Source of the DNA: Phytoseiulus persimilis
Taxonomy: Eukaryota; Arthropoda; Arachnida; Mesostigmata; Phytoseiidae
Length of the DNA stretch: 64,000 bases
Direction of reading: 5' to 3'
Assembly (NCBI GenBank): GCA_037576195.1
Contig: CM075103.1
Span: 15,128,001-15,192,000 of the forward strand
Shown here: positions 34,214 through 46,281 of the stretch, piece by piece
How positions within the stretch are numbered: position 1 is the stretch's first letter
Layout of the letters: each line of letters starts with the position of its first letter
Program-made: the position numbers and the translations under genes
Notes under the pieces: model-generated
Database searches by the model: none
What the model saw: the letters and a program-made list of their open reading frames with translations, nothing else
What the model was told of the DNA's origin: nothing

Positions 34214-35026
34214 TCACCGGGAGTGCTCGATTGGGTAGAGTTTTTTGATGGGCCGGTCAAGTATTTGGCCTGTCGCTGTTTTGATTGTGCGGGATCGTGA
34301 ATTGGCCGGGTCGACTCCTTCGGGGAAAGCTATCACTCGGCATAACGGCCAGACCGCTCTGCTAGAAGCGGGATCCTCCAGTGAGCAGATGTCGCCCAGC
34401 TGAAGAGGTCGAATCGCAGTTTTTGGCTGCTTATGAGCTGTCTTCAGGTATTGCAAGTATTCTCCTTGATATCGTTTCCAGAATACGTTCAGAAGGCGTT
34501 TCGAGAAGATTATTTCGTCTCGGTGAGCTTTTGAATTCGGAGTCATTGTGTATTGAGGCAACACCGTTACTCCCTGGAATCCGTAAAGCAGATCCAGCGG
34601 ACTCAGCGCTTTCGGTTCATCGGCGTCTGTTGTCACCGTTGTTACTGGTCTACGGTTGATCGCCAGTTCGATTCCGCTCGGGATGATTTCCAGATCTCTG
34701 AAGTGAGCGATCGAAGTTCCGAGGATTTTCCTGAGCGGGCGTTTAACACAGTGGATTTCGCGTTCAAACCTTCCTCCGAACCAGCTCGCCGTTGGGGTGT
34801 TGAAGTTCCATTTGATGAAGTTATCTGCGAACATCTTCTTCACTGCTCCGTCCCGAATGTGTTCATACATTGCTTTCAGCTCCCTGGAAGCCCTCTGGAA
34901 GGATAGCCCGTTGTCCGAGACTATAACTCTGACGAATGGGAATCTGTTGATGAATTCTTGGTTTGCCACACTGATCATCTTGCTCCGTTTCTTCGGAACT
35001 CGGTCAGGAAATTCCATGTTTCTCAA
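34214..35026 (-). pseudogene. BEL/Pao retrotransposon integrase, C-terminal two thirds
   Basis: A continuous minus-strand frame of 270 codons. VRVIVSDNGLSFQRASREL carries the second catalytic Asp of the DD35E core (residues about 33-52). WNFNTPTASWFGGRFEREI (residues about 73-91) carries the catalytic Glu and the W-GG-ER signature seen in BEL/Pao and related integrases. VKRPLRKILG, LDLLYG, a W-RYQGEYLQYL segment and RPLQLGDI follow. The C-terminus has the small beta-rich tail ending RPIKKLYPIE. The first catalytic Asp and the zinc-binding domain are missing, so the frame is 5'-truncated. The ORF at 35137-35490 on the same strand may be a further part but is not recognisable. Confidence 0.8.
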
Positions 35027-35136
35027 TTATTCTCCCAATAGCAGACAAGTTGACGCGTATCTTGGTCTCTGAATCTCGAGGATCGGTAGTCAACTGTGCT
35101 CTGAAGAGCGATTCGAAGTCTCTTGGAAGCTCCGCT

Positions 35137-35490
35137 TCAGCCCATCGAGGAGCCGACAAATATGGACCGATCGAGTTCTTTCGGGTGCCAGTCGGTGCTG
35201 GGTAGTATAATGGACTCACGCACTGGGATCTCAGGGTGCCTCGCGTCGGTTCGACGACCTTTTTTCTCTTCGGAAATACAGGTCTTCGGGTACTTGTGTG
35301 CTAGGCCCCCTCTTGGAGACACGAGTACCGGTCTCCGTTTAGGAATCCTAGAAATGGGAGAGTTCAATTTTCGGGGGAGAAGAAGTCGTCGGGTCGATGC
35401 GGCAGAGTAATTGTCGGATAATTCTGATAGAAGGAATTTCACGCCAGCGTCCTTCCCGGATTCATACTCCTCGATGAGATACGGAGGCAA
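35137..35490 (-). other. Open frame upstream of integrase fragment, unrecognised
   Basis: 117 codons on the same strand as the integrase and 110 bp upstream of it. Reading back past the ATG the frame stays open (SDVWKPVWCLPPYLIEEYES), so it is not a simple start. The translation is basic (RRLLLPRK, RIPKRRP). It could be a rearranged part of the BEL/Pao polyprotein; I cannot match it to protease, RT or RNase H. Confidence 0.3.
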
Positions 35491-35699
35491 ACACCAGACT
35501 GGCTTCCATACATCTGAATTCTTGCGGAACTGGACACGGCCGGCGGAGGTTGTGAACAGATACGGATCTCCAGCATGATCTTCGGGTCGTGTGCAGGCGC
35601 CAATAAGTGACGAATTCAGCTGAACGAGTTTGTTTGATATCAGCGGTCTCGTTACGGTCCCTTAAAGTGCCATCGCAGCGACTCAAGAAATCATTCTGT

Positions 35700-36380
35700 C
35701 CCTTCTGATGAATTTCGGCGGATCCGGAGACGCTCCCCTGAGATATCCGTCGGAGGCTGCAGTCGCGGCCGAGTTTCCAAATGTTAAGGAGTTATTTGAC
35801 CGCAAAGCCAGAACTGTTCTCTCCTGTTAGCTTTTATCACCCCCATGTGGACGAGAGCATGAAGGGCCAGCTCGAAACGAACAAGGTGGTCTCCGGCCTT
35901 AGGGTTCCTTGAACGTCAAGGTGCACGGTCAGACTTATTTTCCCGTCCGATGACGGAAAGAGCTGCGGCCAGTTGTGAGAAAGTCTGCCGCCTCTTCGGG
36001 TGACTCTCATACGAGTGATTACTCAGACCGCTGTGTTTTGTTTGGACTTGCGGATCGCACTGACAAAACCTTGGATGGATGATACGACCACTCCGGACGG
36101 AACACAAGTTTGTGATGTCTATGAGCTTCGTTCTACAATGTGACGTTATTCTAATATCTCAGCAGAGTTCTCTCGAGCGCTACTTCCGAAACCCGATGTG
36201 GACATCACATACATGCAAGATCATGGAATTCCACCGGGGCCCGCCACCACATTGAAAACATGGACCCACATACGAGGTCCGGTGCGATTATGCGAAGGAC
36301 GATGAGGTGAAATCGCATTTCCTCAGAAAGAGGAATCTGCAAAGTCAAGGCCGCATCCGAAAACTATCCCGGAGCACTTC
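35700..36380. other. Stretch without recognisable gene
   Basis: Only short open frames, none with a motif. Confidence 0.4.
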
Positions 36381-36419
36381 AAAAATGAATTCCAGGCCGA
36401 CCCGGGAGCAGCCAAAAAA

Positions 36420-36519
36420 CAACCTCCCGCAGAAGCGCTCTTTCCACGAGGTTCGGGCCCCGGTACCATGATCTGGGTCATATTTTGGGCCCCGAGCGAA
36501 AAAAATTCGCCGACCCCTG
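36420..36519 (-). mobile_element. Solo hAT-type terminus
   Basis: Read on the minus strand, the outer end starts caggggtcggcgaatttttt at 36519, a typical hAT end, followed by gctcggggccc. The flank outside is ctctagac; the same 8 bases next to a matching left end were not found, so the other end is missing or unrecognised. The inner boundary is arbitrary. Confidence 0.5.
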
Positions 36520-36524
36520 CTCTA

Positions 36525-38330
36525 GACAAATGCTTGTATTCCCAGAATATTTTCCGCTCATGCATCAATTGTGCCATTTCGTCTCGAAAGTTGAAGACTT
36601 AGAGCAGAGTGCGAGAGCTCTCAATGTTTCGGATAATCGATTCGATGCTGGCGAATCGCTGAAAACCACATCAAGAGAATGGAGTGCCCTGAGTGCTTGG
36701 GCGAGCGTCCATTGTGATTAGCTCCGAACGGCGCGATGATTGACAAGCAGAGCTCAGCCAAGGTCAGCTCGAATATTGATACCGAATCAGGGACTGGAGT
36801 GAATTTTTTAATTTGGTCAGAGTAGAAGAACTCTGTTTGAATGCGGTCACCTCACGCCACAAGCTCTGCTAGAGCCCCGCTGAGCTGCCGAGCCAATGTC
36901 AAGCCACGTTCGCGTTGTGTTCAATCTGGTGAGTGACTCAACGGTTTTTTCGGATATTTTCTCGAGCTCAGCCTCTGCCTCTTGTTTCGGCTCCGACGCT
37001 GTGATATTGTCTCCTCTGCGCGGAACTGCGGTGATTAACCATAGGGTTCTCCGACCAACGGCAATCACTTAAGTCGGGGATTTAGACCCGGAGAATCTCT
37101 CCTGGTCCGGACTCACAATCACTGTGATTCAGACCAATCGCCTCTCTCAATCTTTATGGACGATAAAGGTCTGCAATGAGATCGATAACACGAGCGAAGC
37201 CGGCGTTGTCCTTATATCTGTCGGCTTAGGGAGGCGGTGTCGGTCTTCCTCTAGCTTCGCGATTCTCAAATGCTCGGGAGCCTCGACCGGGTTGGGCCCA
37301 ACTCTAACTATCCATGAATCGAGACCGCGTTCAGGCGGGAGGACCTTTGAAGCGCAAGCGGCAGCTAACCCAGCAGACAAAACCCCAGTCAGCAGTCGAG
37401 AGTTGTAAGACTAGGAATGAATTCAAACACAGGATGCGTCTTCGCCTCATGACGGAATGCTTGCTCCGATGGGGAGATTTTTCGTGAGAGTCGGCTATGC
37501 TTCCCGCTCTCCCGAGCTTAAAGGCGGCGAGTTGACTCCGAGGGTCACGGGGTCGAGCCGTCTCGCATCCTTGTCGATCACCTCGACCTTCCTGTGAGGT
37601 CTCGAGAACCAGTCAGGAGCTCGGAGTGCGCAGTTTCGCTATTTAGAGTGGGAGGTGAATAGCGATGCTGTTTATGAGCGTTGACTCCATAGCGGTATTC
37701 CCATGGGATTGAGGAGTTGGTCTTCGCCTAATGGACACGCCTCCCTGCGGCGGAGCTCCCGGTGGAGAAGCTTCCCTTCGTCTGTGATCCTCGGAATGCG
37801 CATCCGTCGCGAAATATTGATGGAGCATGGCACACTAAGTAAGCCACAGAGCGTTTGGAACTTTGCTTTCTCCGAGTTCAGCGCCTTGGCGAAATATTTT
37901 CGAGAGTGTGAGCATCACTCGTCGAGTCACTTGAACCTCCCCATGAGGAAAATGAGTTCATAAACCACCTCGTTCCCGAAGCTCGTCTGCCCTCTTGTGA
38001 GCGCCCGTGTGACTCCGTTAGGAGCAACCGTCTCGTTCTAGATAGACCGGGAATCTCATGAGGGAGGAATGGCTCGAGTTCGTCGAGGGCTGGACGACTT
38101 TGTCACATCCGCCAAAGCCCGTTCGCTTCCTCTACGAGTCGTGTCAGGATTCACGAATCCCTGGGCCGACAATGAATCAGTCAACCTGTTGTCAAGACTC
38201 CGGTACCTTTAGGTCTCCCGTCGAAGGCTCGATTCCTCTTTTCATCACGCATACTTTGCTTTCGACCGCATATGAAAACACCACCGCCAACAGCAGGTTA
38301 CCGGGCGATTTTTCCGGACATCGGTCTGAT
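36525..38330. other. Stretch without recognisable gene; upstream of the receptor gene
   Basis: No motif-bearing frame. The first exon(s) of the receptor gene at 38.35 kb should lie here or further left. The ORF at 38058-38372 (plus) overlaps the recognised exon in another frame, and I could not connect it to the receptor. Confidence 0.4.
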
Positions 38331-38351
38331 CGAAACGTGCTGCATCGTCAG

Positions 38352-40365
38352 ATGGCATCACCAAACGTGTGACGTCTCTAAATGGCCATTTTTTCCAGTT
38401 CCCACCATGGGTCATCCCGGAGGTTCTCCCAGACGGCAGGATGAAATTGGAGGGGATGTTCGGATCGCTCGTAGACAACATAACCTCTTCTCTGAATAAG
38501 ACGTACAATGCATGGATCCCGTCCGATGGCCTTTACGGTCACCTGTTCGAGAATAAGAGCTGGTCTGGGATGCTCGGTGCCCTTCAGCGGCAGGAAGCGG
38601 ATCTCGCGGTCGGACCGTTCACCCTCGACTACGATTTGTTCATGGAGTTCGACACGATGCCTAGCTGCGAGTACACCTTCATAACGGCGTTGACGGGCAT
38701 GGAAAAGGCGTTCGAGACCGAGCCGGCGCCCTACACCCGAGCTTTCGAGCCCATTACGTGGGTTTTCATCGCCACATTGATCATTTGCCTTTCGGTGCTG
38801 ATCACAAGCGAACGACTAATCAAGGGATCGAAACTCACATTCTGGAACGCGACCTCGGATTTGTTCGCTATGATGCAAACTCTGCTCCAAGAATCAACCA
38901 AAGATAGATTCACACACCATTTCGCTCGAATAAACGGTCAGTATTCACCATCTGAGAGCAACCCAATCAAGAGATCGATTTTTTAGACCCGATTGCCAGG
39001 CCAGGAACTGCGGATCCGGCCTTCGATTCGAGCAGAAGCTCAGGTTGTTCCAGCCCCCTCAAACTGACAAGACCGCGCTGTGCCTTTTCCCCAGCGGAAT
39101 CTCGATCAGGCCATTTCTTATTCAAGGCGGAATGTGGATTCTCGGAAGCTTCATCCTGGCGCAGCTGTTCACTCAGGATTTGAAAGCCAACATGGTGGTC
39201 AAAGCTCCGACCATGCGAATCGACTCGCTCGACGACATCGTGGAGACACAGTGGTTGCAGATCGCGTATCCTATACAGTCCCCCATTCATTCGATCCTGG
39301 AAACGACTCCTGGAGACTTTGGGGACAAGTGGGTCGAAATTGGAGTTTGGGGGGGGTCAGGTTGACCCGACTACCCCCTTAGACTAGAAAATTTGCTGTG
39401 GAATACAGTACGCACCTCAATTGCTTCAACTAATCGATGCGAAAAAATGATGGAAAAATTGAATTGATACATTCGAGGTTGAAATAATCGAGGGCGAACT
39501 GTTTCGGATATTGGGATAAATCGGGTTGTATTGTGACCGAGGTTGGAATGATCGAGGTTTACATGTGATTGGAATTGGAATGATCGAGGTCAGAATCCAA
39601 ATAGTTGAAATAATCGAGGTTGAGCTGCAGATGAAACTGGTCTTACGCTGGGCAATGAGCTGAGCGAGCTGTGAGAAAAGGTGTGTTCCCGGCGATGATG
39701 ACTCCCCGTTGAAATTGAGAGCGGCTCCGATTCTTTCGACAGGGTTCGTTCGGCTCTGAGGACCAGGGGCATAGAGAGGTTTTCGAGGGATATCTACCAC
39801 GACGAAATTGTTTCCCAAATGGTCAAAAGTAAGGTGGTCATCATCATGGAAGACGTATCGGTTATGTATCAAACCAGTTTGTGGTGCAAAACAACGCCTT
39901 TCTTCTACTACATGGGATTCGAAAACTTCAGGCAGATGCCGGCCTTCATCGTTCTAGGTGAGCGCAGCTGTCCAAACTCATCATGTAGTGACCTTCAATT
40001 TTGATTCAATATGCAGCGGGCAGGTGAGTTCGCCGTCCGCGCTTGCTTGATCATCTCGGATTTCAGCGGGGATTTTTTCCACAGGGAAGCACGTGGACCT
40101 GGGCGTCCGCGAGCGCATAAGGTCAAAAATTTACCAAGTAGCCGCGCAGAAAGTTCCTTTCGTTCGTCCGATGGAACGTTTCCCTGGGCATTTCGACTGC
40201 GTGCCAAGTAAAGGGAATCAACGAGCCGGAACAACAGAGGCGCTAACTATCAGCGATCTGGAGTTCCCGTTCCTGTCGCACGGGATAGCTCTGAGTGCTT
40301 GCGTCGGGCTACTCATGATTGAAATTCTGTGGGAGAAAACGCGACAGTTGTTTGGACTGCTATGA
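38352..40365 (+). CDS. Divergent ionotropic receptor (IR-type glutamate receptor), 3' four exons
   Basis: Ligand-gated cation channel of the ionotropic glutamate receptor superfamily, in arthropods usually chemosensory, at the plasma membrane. Phase-consistent exons: about 38352-38940, 38987-39328, 39767-39957 (or from 39743) and 40085-40365 with stop TGA. Exon 1 encodes ligand-binding lobe S1 (RVTSLNGHFFQFPPWVIPE, GMFGSLVDNI, ADLAVGPFTLDYD) and M1 (PITWVFIATLIICLSVLI). Exon 2 has the pore region and M3 (GGMWILGSFILAQLFTQDLK) and the start of S2 (IDSLDDIVET). Exon 3 continues S2 (KSKVVIIMEDV). Exon 4 ends S2 (LTISDLEFPF) and gives M4. M3 lacks the conserved SYTANLAAF motif, so this is a divergent IR. 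Intron 1 is only 46 nt. The 5' exon(s) with the start codon were not identified; reading directly upstream hits a stop at 38327. No lesion was found in these four exons. Confidence 0.85.
39470..39625 (+). repeat. Short degenerate direct repeats in receptor intron 2
   Basis: The motif gaataatcgaggtt / ggaatgatcgaggtt recurs about five times at irregular spacing (gttgaaataatcgagg, gttggaatgatcgagg, ttggaatgatcgaggt, gttgaaataatcgagg). It lies within the intron between 39328 and 39767 and has no coding role. Confidence 0.6.
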
Positions 40366-40607
40366 GGCTAAGCTCAGCGCCGCGGAGCTGGATTTCTAAA
40401 TCTTCCTTTTTGACTCAGAGTCTCGTCTCCGAGATTGTTTTTGGAGAGGGGACATTTCGGAAGCCGCGAGCTGTACTATGTACTACTTCTAGACGGAATA
40501 AAGGGGATTTTTCATTGATAACGAGGGCAACCTAAGCGTTAGTTCAAATCCGCAGCCAATATTTAAATAATGAAAACGTCCTCTTCACTCGACAGGGGAA
40601 CGTAAAC

Positions 40608-40635
40608 AACGAAGGTTCTTGGAACAACCTTCGTT
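40608..40635. repeat. Perfect 10-bp hairpin downstream of receptor gene
   Basis: aacgaaggtt and aaccttcgtt form a perfect 10-bp inverted repeat around an 8-base loop, 243 bp after the receptor stop codon. Its role, if any, is unknown. Confidence 0.6.
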
Positions 40636-40639
40636 CCAT

Positions 40640-42300
40640 CCGCCGCTTCGAATTTTCGCTACTTCGGATAAATTCATTCAGGAACCTTCCTCTTCGGTAC
40701 ATATCGAGAGCCAGAGAGCCGAACGCCAGTCGGTTGACTCATGATTCCGATCGGAGCCAAAGCACTCCGTCCTCTCGTGCTGCTGATAGAGACCCGGTTG
40801 CAGTTGCTCAAGCGGGCTCTTGTTGTTCTGCTGAGTCATCCTTGACAACAGATAGTTCAAGCCGTCGAGTGCAGCAATGTCGTCTATCTGACTGTCTGAG
40901 TGTCCATCGTTCGTCTGCGTTAGTACATCGCCTGAGTCTCAGGAAAAGTGCTTTGGAATGGAGGGCTGTTATAACAACAGCAACGACGGCAACAACAAGG
41001 GCTTTGTCGTCACAGACCATTGCGCAAGCAGCAGCTCAGCGAGGCCTCCTTTCCTGGTAATAATCACCGACGCCAAATACGAATATGGGATCAGGGCTTC
41101 CCGTGTGATCGTTCGATGAGTGCACCTCCTTAAAATGCAGCTCATGTTCTCATTCTGACTCAATCTTGAGAAAGTATTGGTTGGAAAAGCCGAATCATGG
41201 ACACTAGGCTGAAATTGCCTTTTGAAAGGCTACAGCAGTGTGGACTCAATCATTCATGAATGAGAGACATAGGAAGTCCGATCACTTAAGGGTGGATGTG
41301 TCACACTCGAGTTGACTTCGGAACAACAACCAACGAGGTCGCGACACCGTAAGATGCGAAAGAGAGGGAGGGGGGGGGGGGGGGGTTACGAGTATCAGCA
41401 ACGTCCAGAAACAGAAATACGAAAATGCGAACCGCTTCCTCCTGCGCTTCCAAAATAGCGGCGATTGACCGACAATGATCTCCTATTCATGGAAGCTTGG
41501 ATTGGAAACGATAACGTGGTTTGTACACAACCACAACCCATCGTCGCCACAATCGGCATTCCACACCCATCATTCCTGGGACTCTGCGGAAACCATCGGA
41601 GTTTCCCAACTCTTTAGAAGCTCAGGTCATACCGTGAAGCTCTGTAGTAACCGTTGCGTGGAAAAATGCCCTGTCCTTACAGAACCCATCCGGGATGGCT
41701 GTACTCTCATCGCTTCCCTGAATATGGTTGAACGAACGTTGAAGGATCAGCTCCATTGTAGACCAGCCGACATCTAATGTTCGCGACCTGCCTCCTGATA
41801 TAAATTTCATGCAAATGCGAGAGATGTCGCCCACAACCACCTTCAGCTCAGAGCTCGAGCCTTGGTAACATGTAGCAAGTGGCTTCTGAAGTGGATTCTC
41901 AGAGAGAGCCGATGGCCTTGCTCAGAGTTATTTCAGAAAATCGCCGCAGCGCTGCGGAAAGAAAGCATACCGAAAGTATTCTCGTTTGAAGGTTATTTGT
42001 TTGTTCTCGTTTGTCGAATATTACCTCAATCGTTCTCTGCGTGTGGCCCCAATAGATCAAGACGTCTCAAGCGTGTCCAAAGCCCGAGGCTGTTATTGAA
42101 CTCCAATAGAGCTGTGGACGGATAAACATCGTCGCACCCATCAGCATGTCCGGAGAGCCTTGAGTATGCCACGTCGGGCGCTAAATGAGAGCAGACCTTG
42201 AAGCCAGATGATCCTATACAGCTGCTCAGCTGGATAATCAAGGAGGCGATGCCGCATACCCCGCCCGGAGAAGGCTTCACTCGTCGACTGAGAGCTCAAG
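40640..42300. other. Intergenic stretch with a poly-G tract
   Basis: Holds a run of about 16 G at 41370-41386 and overlapping open frames of about 60 to 108 codons without motifs (40734-41060 plus, 41475-41777 plus). It presumably contains the promoter of the secreted-protein gene beginning at 42304; no TATA box was identified. Confidence 0.4.
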
Positions 42301-42303
42301 ACA

Positions 42304-44118
42304 ATGCGTCGGACGCTACAATCTCTTTTCGGTGCTCTCATCTGTACAATGGCCCTTCTCGAAACAACTGACGCGGCCAGACCGAATATGGATCAGTACA
42401 GTGAGTAGTTTGTGGGGATATTCCAAGCCCCGCAGTATATCGGTGACAAAAACTTGCTGTTATCGATCTAGCTTTCAAGGAATGAAGATACTCGGATGAT
42501 AAGGAAACCTCCGCAAGTCCGGAGCTCGAGACCTCACGAGGACACTGAGCCTCCTTCGTATGATCTTCCAGAGTTCCACATGTCGAAAGTGTTGGCCTTG
42601 TACACGAATGGTCTCAATGTTCACAAACTCGGGAACCTCATGGTGTCGATCGCGTACTCTTTCTCTCCGCCTGAAGACAGACCTCTCATCGAGGATTGCC
42701 TGGGGAAGCACGACAACGAGACCGCGATGGTAGATCGTCCTGTTGACAGTTATTTCAGATTGGGAGCTTCGTTCTAGTTCCGAACTTCGGTGTACAAGTG
42801 AACACTGTCAGAGTACACAGACTCTGAGCATGGCACGATATCGTTCTGCCTCAGTGAGAGCAACATTGATCACAATGGCGAATTTTGCAAAGTCCCAAAT
42901 CTGCTACATCTCCCCGAATCTTCTAGTAGACATGCCTCTCTGATGGAATTAATCTAATTGGATCCGATTTCTTCAAAGGAATTGATCAAATGCTACATGG
43001 AGAAAATGAAATTGGTAAGCAAAATGATGTCTGTAATCAGCTCCCGCCTCGTTTCTCCATCATGAATGAGTCAATTATCCCTCACGGACCTGAAAATGCA
43101 AGAGTCGCGCTCGCTCCGCGACGATGATTCCTGTGTGGATTTGTCCTCGGCGCGAGCATGTCGAAGTGAGACCAGACGTCGGCTTCCGTACTACGGGCTA
43201 CGGCTGCAATCCTGCACGGCGAGCCGTAATATGGGTCCGCTGTTTATTGAAGAGCCCAGATGCGGAGCATCGCAACTCCAAATCTACAAAAGACAAGGTG
43301 TCAGTCAGAACTTCTCTGAACCGTCCACATCATTTTGCGCTTTCCTTGCCAACGCAAAAAGTGGAAGGAAACAAGGAATGGAGGGTTTCCGAGAAAAAGC
43401 AAGATAACATTATCGTTAATCGGCATCAAAATTCGATGAATTTCTGACTGACAACTCGACTTTCAAAAATTTGGAGTTGCGACGTTTTGCATCTGGGCTC
43501 TTCAATTCCACTCCGGACAAGCTTCCCGTATCAGGCGGACTGGTGCCGTAATGGCCGTAACGGGGAACGTGAGCGGTACGGATCGGGAGCCCACGTCTGG
43601 TTTGGATATTCCGGGTCCCGAGAGTTTGGCAAACATGCAGTGTTGGAAGAAATGACGAGCTTCAAGTGAAAAGGCTTCCCCCAGCTGGATGGCAGCAGCA
43701 AATGCGAGCTGAGGAAGCTCAAGGACCTCCTCCAAAAGAAAATGACGGCTGCTCCACCGGTGGCGACGGCCATCCTCATGAAATACGCCGAGTGTATCTG
43801 TCAACCTTCCGGAGCTGAGAGCATGATTTGTGTACAACAGAAGACCATGGATGTGAGTTTACGCCTCGACTCTATCCTCCTGGGTTCTGGGAGTCAAACA
43901 ATTTTCACGTGCCTGAGAATAACCATGGTCAACTTGATTCGAGCTTGCTTCGTCGGCCGCGATAAAGAGTTCGCTTCTCCATCGACGTCACCGATAGATG
44001 TTCTAGCAGTTGTTCCGAGTTTTGATCAGGATACCCATCACTGATTCATTCACGGATGTGTACCCACTCTTTCCAGTATGCCAAGACGTTCTGCAGTGCT
44101 ATCGTAGGCGACGACTAG
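42304..44118 (+). CDS. Secreted six-cysteine protein, unrecognised family
   Basis: Four exons whose phases agree: 42304-42400, 42488-42729, 43685-43852 and 44077-44118 (stop TAG). Donors are GTGAGT, GTAGAT and GTGAGT; acceptors end GAATGAAG, CTTCCCCCAG and CTCTTTCCAG. An alternative first junction (GTACAG donor with acceptor at 42479) is also in frame. The product is about 182 residues. Residues 1-25 (MRRTLQSLFGALICTMALL then ETTDAA) form a signal peptide. A Pro/Arg-rich linker follows (RKPPQVRSSRPHEDTEPPSY), then a likely helical domain (SKVLALYTNGLNVHKLGNLM, CELRKLKDLLQKKM, ATAILMKYAECICQ) with six cysteines in the mature chain (EDC, KC, ECIC, MIC, TFC), suggesting three disulfides. I do not recognise the family and assign no function. 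Codon use and splice sites look like a real gene. Confidence 0.65.
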
Positions 44119-44119
44119 G

Positions 44120-45980
44120 AGGATTGCCATCGGAGTCTCTCGCGACCGGTCGTACCCAGGAGCGCCTCTCGACTCGCAACCAATACCATTGATCGCAGCT
44201 TCGATCCGCATCCGGCTAGAACGGCGACCGGATTCGGACAGCGCCGCCGTCAGGTGTTTGCCTGCATAAATTTCCTTCCGATGCTCCACAGACGTTGCTG
44301 CTTCCTTTCTGTTTGCTCAATCCATTTGTCGAATATGGGAAGAACTCTCTTGGATTTTGTCAATCTCTTCCATGCCGGGAACAGCCCGGACTGTCTGTCC
44401 TCATGCCCGTCCCATCTCTCGAATATCCCAGTTCTTGAAAGCAGCGGCGTCGTCAGAAAAATTGTCCATGGAGGATCACATGGATGCTTCTTGAATTGGG
44501 AAGCTCTCATGTTGCTCCCGATCGACGATTTTCCTGGCGACGCCAGTGCTCCACAAATTCCAAGAAAGAATGTTTGCCGTTATCATTGGCTCTTTCGGCG
44601 TACGTTTTCTCGTTTTTCACATATTGCCAAAAATGCGGGAAGCGTACGCCAGTCGAGGGTTACGGAGGGTAAAACGTTCCCGAAAATACCCGAGATGCGA
44701 GTTTCCGCGGGCTCTCGAAATCACTCATTTCGAGAGCACTCTCAAAAATATTTTCCCAGGGGGATTTCTCACGATAAAAACTGGAGATGCTGATACTCGG
44801 CGTGTAAAATGTTGTCTCACAGGCCGTGGGAAGTCTCCAATGCGGAGTAATGCTCCGGTGAACGATCGCTCTTGAGGAAAAAACTTTCAGTGGACAGAGG
44901 AAAACCTGTTCTCTCCTCTTGAAGGGCCTACCGTATATTTATCATACAGTCGCCTCGACTTGTTCGAGTGAACGTGCTCGAACGGAGCATTCGTTCTCGA
45001 AGCTCAGCTTAAGCTGAGAACCATCCTGAGCACACCTCGAATCAACCGAGAGACTCCAACTAGGACGCGACGTGCTCCTAATGTAACCTCGGCGAAAGTG
45101 AAAGGAAAAAGACGGTTCCGTTGCGGGTACAGAATTGGCACGCTCGGAACGTACGTGTTCTACGTACTGACTGCCTCCACTTGCCAGAGATAAACAGGGT
45201 GTTTGCAACTCACACTTCTCCGGGTTCCCCTCGAAAGTTACGCGTCCTGGAGGAAAGTCATAAGGATGACACTGTCCGGAATGCTACAGAAAACTTCCCG
45301 ATTTCCGCAATGAAAAACGAGGGAGGCCGGTTGCGAACCTTCAAAACTATCTAGATCCTGAGATATGACACGAATGTTTTTTCAACTTCGTGGAACTCGC
45401 CTGAACAACTCGAAAATCAGCATGCAGTAAACTTTCTACAAAGGAACATCCGACCTGAAACTCATAACCCTAGAGAAAGTGATCCCGGAGAATCAAGAGT
45501 CATTTGAGCTCGAAGGAAACTGAACCAGCTTCGCAGGATTTTCCGAGTTTCAGCTCTCCTGATCGAAATCGCGTTTTCGCGGCGCAGCTGTCTCGAAAAC
45601 TATCAGTTTCTCAAGGTCCAGCTCGAGGACCCTTGCATGAAATTCAATGGAGTCCCGTCCTCAGGTCTTGTCATAGGCGGCTTCCTTTGGACCATCGTTT
45701 TCGAAGGAAGGAGCTCAAACATGAACGAGATTTCGTATGACCGAGATTTCCAACATCGAGAATCGATACTAGCAAGCATAGATCTCATCGAGGATGACAT
45801 AATCGGAACGTATTTGCATGATAGAGGCGGACGTATTCGATGTTGTCTCGAACGGGGTTTTACCGTATCCGCTCACATGTTCTCGCGGCGAAGGTTATTG
45901 TAGTCGAACTGTATCGCGTCGGTGGGCGTCTGGTCCGCTCCCCGAGTTGTGGACGAGGTGATCGTCGGATAGCCGAGACA
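44120..45980. other. Stretch without recognised gene between two genes
   Basis: Both strands of 44250-44800 are open (179 codons plus, 86 codons minus), but neither translation has a motif. A plus frame from about 45500 to 45903 is open for about 131 codons (contains YQFLKVQLEDPCMKFNG and SGLVIGGFLWTIVFEG) with no known domain. It is included here as a possible exon of unknown identity. Confidence 0.35.
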
Positions 45981-45984
45981 ACCC

Positions 45985-46281
45985 GCCTTGCTTTCTCTGA
46001 ATGACTCCATATGCGTTTGGGTCGGGAGCATCGGAATTCAAAAATGGCTCCCGCGTCAACAAGCCGCATTGAGCAAGAAATTGGAAAATATTTCCCGGGA
46101 CCCGTCTGACACAGGCCCGGAAAAAATCGGAGGCTCCGATCAGGCTCCGGTCTTCAATCAGCTTGTTGTCGAGAGAATGGGCCTGGCCAATCCTCTTGTC
46201 ACCTTAAGACCTGGAAATCAAAGGGAGGAGAGAATTTTCGCCGCTGTACCCAATGCGACCGACGCAGCTTTCTGTTTGGCA
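45985..46281 (+). other. Candidate coding exon, unrecognised
   Basis: An open plus frame with coding-like composition (LNDSICVWVGSIG, NPLVTLRPGNQ, NATDAAFCLA) running into a possible donor, GCAAG followed by gtgggt at 46282. The segment LNDSICVWVG faintly recalls proteasome assembly chaperone 4, but the following residues do not support it. No matching upstream or downstream exon was established, so this may be spurious. Confidence 0.2.

Noticed and set aside
44254-44793. 179-codon plus-strand ORF, with an 86-codon minus frame opposite
   Set aside because: Both strands are open, neither translation has a known motif, and it starts after the stop of the secreted-protein gene without a promoter signal I can see.
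45985-46281. Proteasome assembly chaperone 4 (PSMG4) identity for this ORF
   Set aside because: Only about ten residues (LNDSICVWVG) resemble it; the rest of the frame does not follow the family.
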